Assembly: GCA_016617855.1 (NCBI GenBank)
Contig: JAECUM010004346.1
Span: forward strand, 1-64,000
Source of the DNA: Megalonaias nervosa
Lineage: Eukaryota > Mollusca > Bivalvia > Unionida > Unionidae
Direction of reading: 5' to 3'
Length of the DNA: 64,000 bases
Every line of letters starts with the position of its first letter. Position 1 is the stretch's first letter. The position numbers were made by a program, and so were the translations under genes. The notes beneath the pieces were generated by a model. It had not been told where the DNA came from. It saw nothing but the letters and a program-made list of their open reading frames with translations, and did not search any database. Positions 1 to 64,000 of this stretch are shown here, piece after piece.

Positions 1-110
1 ATAAGGTTTACTTCTATAGTGCTTTTATTATTATTCAATATTTCCATTGATTTCTGGTCACTTTAAATAGTGATTTAATTTTGAACCCCAAAAAGTTTAC
101 CTACATTCTG

Positions 111-355
111 TAGGACCCCAAGTGGCCGAGCGTTCTAAGGTGCTCACTGTTCTGGATCACTGCCATCTCGCCTGTCCGTGTGGGTTTTAGTCTCAGGCTT
201 GGCTAATGTGGGTACATGAGAAAGGTTGTCAGTAGCTTCTCATGGGTCGGTGGTTCTTCCCGGGTTTTCCAGGGTTCTTCCTTCACCAGTTATACTGGTT
301 GCCATGTATAGTCTGTCTTGTACTGAAAAAGGGTGTTGAACCCTACAACAACAAT
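111..355 (+). mobile_element. tRNA-derived SINE, family B, full length
   Basis: A 245-bp element with a tRNA-like head (AGTGGCCGAGCG near the box A position, GTGGGTTTTAGTCTC at the box B position) is flanked by a perfect 10-bp target-site duplication, CTACATTCTG, at 101-110 and 356-365. The body (CAGTAGCTTCTCATG, TTCTTCCTTCACCAG) is shared with the copy at 22825-23068. SINEs are non-coding and moved by LINE enzymes. Confidence 0.88.
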
Positions 356-995
356 CTACATTCTGCACCACTGCATTGTAAATTAGTTGAACCTCAGTTA
401 TCCAGTGTTTGTTATTGTCTTATTTTGTCCATGCAAAGAATCTGTGGGGAGCAGGGCTTGTATGATAGGCAGAAATTCATTAGTAATTAGTCCAGTTAGT
501 TGGTCTTTACAGACCAGAGGTCAGCTTATTGTAGCTGAAGATTCCATTGATATGGCTGGTATAGATACAGGCATTGTTTTATTTGGTTGGATTATAGTCA
601 CCAGTCAGAAGATCTAGTTTTTAGCCATTGGTTCCACAATAACAATTCTGTTCAAGATTCACACATATTTGATTAAAAAACAATCAGTAGAAATCTTCAA
701 CCACAACTTGGGGAAGCAATGCAGCTTGATCGGATTCCAGGTTGTGTACATGTCCACTATAGAAAAAAGCAAATAATTTAACGGACAGTTTTGTCATCAA
801 CGTTGTTGTGAAGATTTTTCGTTAAAGTTTTTCATTGGGTTCAACATGAACTTCATGAAGACCCAAATTTGCTTTTTTTGTTTGTATGAGAGAGAAATGG
901 GGGGGGGAGGGGAAGAGACTTGACAGTTAATTATGAATGCACAGGTGTTCTGTCTGTGTTTGTACATGAGACAGTTTGTTCAGCAGGAAGACTGA

Positions 996-1131
996 AAGGG
1001 TGTGAGTTTGGGTCTACCATCAGACCAGCCCGGGTCAGGTACCATGTCTCTTTGGGCAAATCACTACAGTTGCCTTGGCACTAAATAACCTTCATGTGTT
1101 GCTGTGCTATAATACACTATACCAAACCAGT
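996..1131 (+). mobile_element. SINE family C, 5'-truncated or decayed copy
   Basis: GGGTGTGAGTTTGGGTC, TACCATCAGACCAGCC, AGTTGCCTTGGCACTAAATA and the end ATACCAAACCAG align in order with the better copy at 61822-61998. The tRNA-like box A part is not clear and no target-site duplication was found. Confidence 0.7.
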
Positions 1132-1728
1132 CAACATGTAGACCATAGTTTTATTTTTATTTGTGCTTTGTGTATAGCTCTGATCTTTTTATTTGTGTAT
1201 GTGAGAGAGTTCAGAGTGTGTGTGTGTGTGTGTGCGCGTGTGTGTGTGTTGTGTTCATCATGAAGGCCATTGTTGTATTTGTGTTAAGTCATATCTGTCC
1301 ATGTGAGATGGGGGAAAAAGAGACATGAAGGCCCTAGCATTTTTTTTTTTATTTGTGCAGGTGCTTTAAGGCCTTAGTTTTCTTTTAATTTGTGTATGTG
1401 TGAGAGACAGATGATTTATGTTCGCTCAGTTTAAATCTGCCAGATTTTGATTGACACATTTTTTTTTTTAAGTTGAGCATAATCAGCAGTTGCTGTTGAA
1501 CTTGAAGTAATCTCTATGTATTACACATGCTCATTTAACCAAGCTCATTTCATGAATATTTTGTAGAATGCACATGGCACTTTGGTTTTGTATTAATGGG
1601 CAGGGTATGAGAATTATAGTATGCACTGAAATCTGTATTGCTTCCTTACACATAAACCTGTCATTGTATTATGAACCTGTCACTCAAAGTTATTGCTGCC
1701 AATTGTAGATTTTGTGGTCTGCTTTAGT

Positions 1729-1869
1729 GCAGAATACTGTAGTTACCCCTGTCTTAGTGCATACCCAGATGTGAGCAGAATACTGTAGTTATCCCTGTCT
1801 TAGTGCATACCCAGATGTGAGCAGAATACTGTAGTTACCCCTGACTTAGTGCATACCCCGATGTGAGCA
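1729..1869. repeat. 46-bp tandem repeat, three units
   Basis: Units beginning GCAGAATACTGTAGTTA occur at 1729, 1775 and 1821 with one to three differences each (for example CCCTGTCTTAG versus CCCTGACTTAG). The near identity implies a recent local duplication. Confidence 0.92.
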
Positions 1870-2395
1870 GCATAGACCAAGATCTTCATAGATCAAGATA
1901 ATTTGCAAACATATCTAGGTTTACATTAATTGAAATTATAGATAAAATGATGAGAGAATTAACATTACACATGTACATACGGATATCTGAACAAATCAGA
2001 GAGTACTTTTGAAAGCCGTTTGGTAAAATAAAGATGACTAAAATCACCTAGAATTGAAGGGTCATTTATTGGCCAAAATTTCTAAGCATTTAATTGTATT
2101 ATCAGACGGTTGGATATTCTTAGATATGGTATGATTTGAAATGCACACACATCCACCCACATAAAATTTACGTCTCAGTCACTTTACCTTCAGGATTGTG
2201 AGTTGTAGATGATGCCTTTTGTTTGTCATGGCAATATTGAAGTATTGAATACCTTGGTCACACATTATATCTTTGTTATGATTTTATGATTTGGTCGTGC
2301 TATGCCCCAAGTTAATTTTCATGGATGTATGCCACAATTACAGGGGCAACTGAGAGCTTGCAGAAAAATTCAGTGAATATTTCTCTTTGTTACAG

Positions 2396-62271
<59,876 letters not shown>

Positions 62272-62725
62272 GTCAGTTGACAATCATTGTCATACCCTCT
62301 TCTGTGGATATGAAACATGATAATGTATTTGCTGGCATATAAGTCCATACTTTTTGAGTAGAAAATATGGGTTTCATCTATTACTCCAAATCAACTTTTA
62401 TATGGACTTTATCATTCACGTTGCTTTATTGTATGTCGTGTAATTTTAAGTATATATATAACTAATTTTCTCCAATAGTATGAAAAGTAATGTGTGCAAA
62501 TTATTGTCATTTTGGGGATGAGATTGTGTAAAAGAAAATATATTGGACCCAACATTGAGAAGGATTTTAAAATATTTACATGATCATCAGCTTTAAATTC
62601 ACGTAGATCAGATGTAATTGCAGTAAAGCAGCATCCACTAGTAACATATGTGACTTAAATTTGATTATGTATATGTACTTTAGAATAGACAAGTTAGAAA
62701 ATGTATAACCAAAGCAAAGACAGGT

Positions 62726-63530
62726 ATTCCATTACATTTTTCATCTTGCACCTCGTGATCAAATAAACATGCCGGAGAGAGAGAGAGAGAGGGAGGGAGA
62801 GAGAGAAGGGATTCAGGACGATTGTAAACTGTACTGTGTAGTTAACTGATGATTGTGATCTTGCTTATGTACAAGTGCTATTCCATATTCAATTAATACT
62901 ACTGTATAAACAATTTTCATTTTAGTTACAATATCCATTGTCCCAAGAACAACATGGCTTTGCAGTGTCATTTTTTTTTTTATTAGTGCTGATTAAATAT
63001 GCTACAGCTGTGATCATGTATTCCTAATTCACACCTGTTTGAGAGCAAGATTTGGCAGACCAGATAAAATTAGTGAGGTTAACAGCAGGGAAATGAGGCA
63101 ACAAGGTACTGCGTAATGAAAGGAAATGCCAGGTGCTTATTCATACAAGTTTCTTAACCAGTGACTTTTTCTTTACTCAGTGAGAGAACTGTCATCAATT
63201 TAAAGTAACAACTAGTATGATGCCTAACTACAGGTAGTGTACATGCACTTATTCACAAAGGATAATCATATGTTTTTGGGAATGGAGAGGTCGTTGTACT
63301 TAGAAATAAAAATAACACAGCGCGCTAAATATTCATTCTTGGGATTTTACCTAAATGGGGTATATATGGATATGAAAGTTATGAAAATTTAAACTTTGAA
63401 ACTGAAGGAGTATGGTATGTATTTTAATATTTTCCATTTATTATTTGATTTATTACTGTTTTCTTTCTTTGACAAAAGCTACAACTAAACAGGGGCAGTA
63501 AGGTACAAAATTGCATGAAGACAGGCTGAA

Positions 63531-63576
<46 letters not shown>

Positions 63577-63635
63577 TATTGAGGTATGTTTTATCTTGAT
63601 CATGAGGTGCAAGAAGAAAAATGGAATGGACCATA
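62726..63635. repeat. Inverted pair ending in GA and CT microsatellites
   Basis: GGTATTCCATTACATTTTTC then CATCTTGCACCTCGTGATCA followed by a GA run (62775-62806) is mirrored by a CT run (63533-63569), then TCTTGATCATGAGGTGCAAG and AAAAATGGAATGGACC. Arms of about 85-105 bp enclose about 700 bp, suggesting a foldback element. No target duplication was identified. Confidence 0.7.
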
Positions 63636-63780
63636 TATGTCTCCCCCTCTTGCCAAAACAAAACTGGAAAAAGCATTTTAGCATCAGGGATGAAATTTTC
63701 CTATTGCGGGTAATCTGATATAGCTTACAGCGATATCATTAATATTCATGAAACCCAAAGTTACTACAATTTCATTTAAC

Positions 63781-63965
63781 ACAGTATCATGATTTTTATT
63801 TTCTCTGTAACTCTGTAAATTTTCAGGTCAGCATCATTAAATGTAGCTAAAAGTACTTAATTCATTTAAAATAATTGTGAAACAAATTAAGTACTTTAGC
63901 TTCATTTAATGATGCTGACCAGAAAATCTGCTGAGTTACAGATAGGGTAAAATTCATGATGCTGT
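63781..63965. mobile_element. Foldback MITE (81-bp arms)
   Basis: ACAGTATCATGATTTTTATT...AAGTACTTAATT (63781-63862) pairs with AATTAAGTACTTTAGCTTCA...ATTCATGATGCTGT (63885-63965) at about 85% identity, leaving a 22-base loop. The whole element is one hairpin. It is non-coding. Confidence 0.85.
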
Positions 63966-64000
63966 GTGGAATGTAGTGAAAAAATCAAAGCTGAGTTATT

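Larger units (their letters stand above)
1..2395 (+). other. Intron (or 5' region) upstream of the first visible exon
   Basis: No coding exon is recognisable. The segment holds a tRNA-type SINE (111-355), a 5'-truncated SINE of another family (about 996-1131), a TG microsatellite (1217-1251) and a 46-bp tandem repeat (1729-1869). The AD1 exons of the gene must lie further upstream. Confidence 0.7.
62272..64000 (+). other. Start of the intron inside the bHLH basic region
   Basis: No LRVRDINEAF-like or helix-loop-helix coding sequence is present on the + strand, so this intron is at least 1.7 kb. It carries an inverted pair ending in GA/CT repeats (62726-63635) and a foldback MITE (63781-63965). 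Confidence 0.85.

Noticed and set aside
1729..1869. CRISPR-like array
   Set aside because: The whole 46-bp unit repeats with no unique spacers, and the DNA is animal.
62272..64000. The helix-loop-helix exon of the E protein
   Set aside because: I looked for RVRDINEA, HLKSDKPQTK and LEQQVRERN type text in the + strand frames and saw none; the exon must lie beyond 64000.

Overview
This window is AT-rich, intron-dominated DNA from an invertebrate animal. It carries one recognisable host gene on the + strand, a class I bHLH transcription factor (E protein; single protostome relative of vertebrate TCF3/TCF4/TCF12 and of fly daughterless). The reading RRQANNARER in the basic region (fly-like Q, where vertebrates have M), together with the load of tRNA-derived SINEs, CA-tailed repeats, palindromic MITEs and jockey/CR1-like LINE remains, suggests a lophotrochozoan, most likely a mollusc. 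This taxon call is an inference.

Ten coding exons were placed by hand from splice sites, phase continuity and similarity to E proteins: 2396-2495, 6869-7017, 17645-17890, 23246-23324, 24101-24177, 41299-41358, 42573-42764, 53285-53360, 60440-60605 and 62185-62271. They join in frame to 1,232 nt (410 codons plus two bases). They cover the middle of the protein: the Ser/Pro/Gly-rich linker, activation domain 2 (loop-helix, QTGDALGKALAS then IYSTDHT), the RLDDAIHVLR motif, the acidic/Lys-rich linker with a nuclear signal, and the first half of the basic region. The N-terminal AD1 exons lie upstream of the window and the helix-loop-helix exon(s) downstream. The last intron interrupts the basic region right after NNARER, the place where vertebrate E2A switches between E12 and E47 exons.

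The most notable gene-level feature is a tandem exon duplication. Exons at 41299-41358 and 42573-42764 both encode MEERLDDAIH(I/V)LR and both are flanked by phase-0 introns, so either or both can be used without changing frame. Two acceptors (60440, 62185) are NAGNAG-type.

Everything else (about 98% of the window) is intron, rich in mobile and tandem DNA. From left to right: SINEs with clear target-site duplications (TSDs) at 111-355, 2648-2998, 22825-23068, 39397-39709, 48851-49212, 58779-59113 and 61822-61998; two copies of a TA-flanked DNA transposon (3359-5908, 24807-26354); a TA-flanked transposon with TTTCGGACA repeats and a G-quadruplex tract (9533-11006); a three-level nest of transposons (18124-20495); a 4.2 kb element with hAT-like coding remnants inserted into an older repeat (27359-31561); a decayed non-LTR retrotransposon (about 33299-35340); a hAT MITE inside a minisatellite (35701-36081); a SINE with an inverted copy of its own target flank (39110-39721); a degenerate satellite of about 150 bp carrying estrogen-response-element-like palindromes (43300-44760); a 4 kb element with a 6-bp TSD (53975-57944); and eight copies of a double-hairpin MITE family. 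No second host gene, tRNA gene, CRISPR array or bacterial feature is supported.
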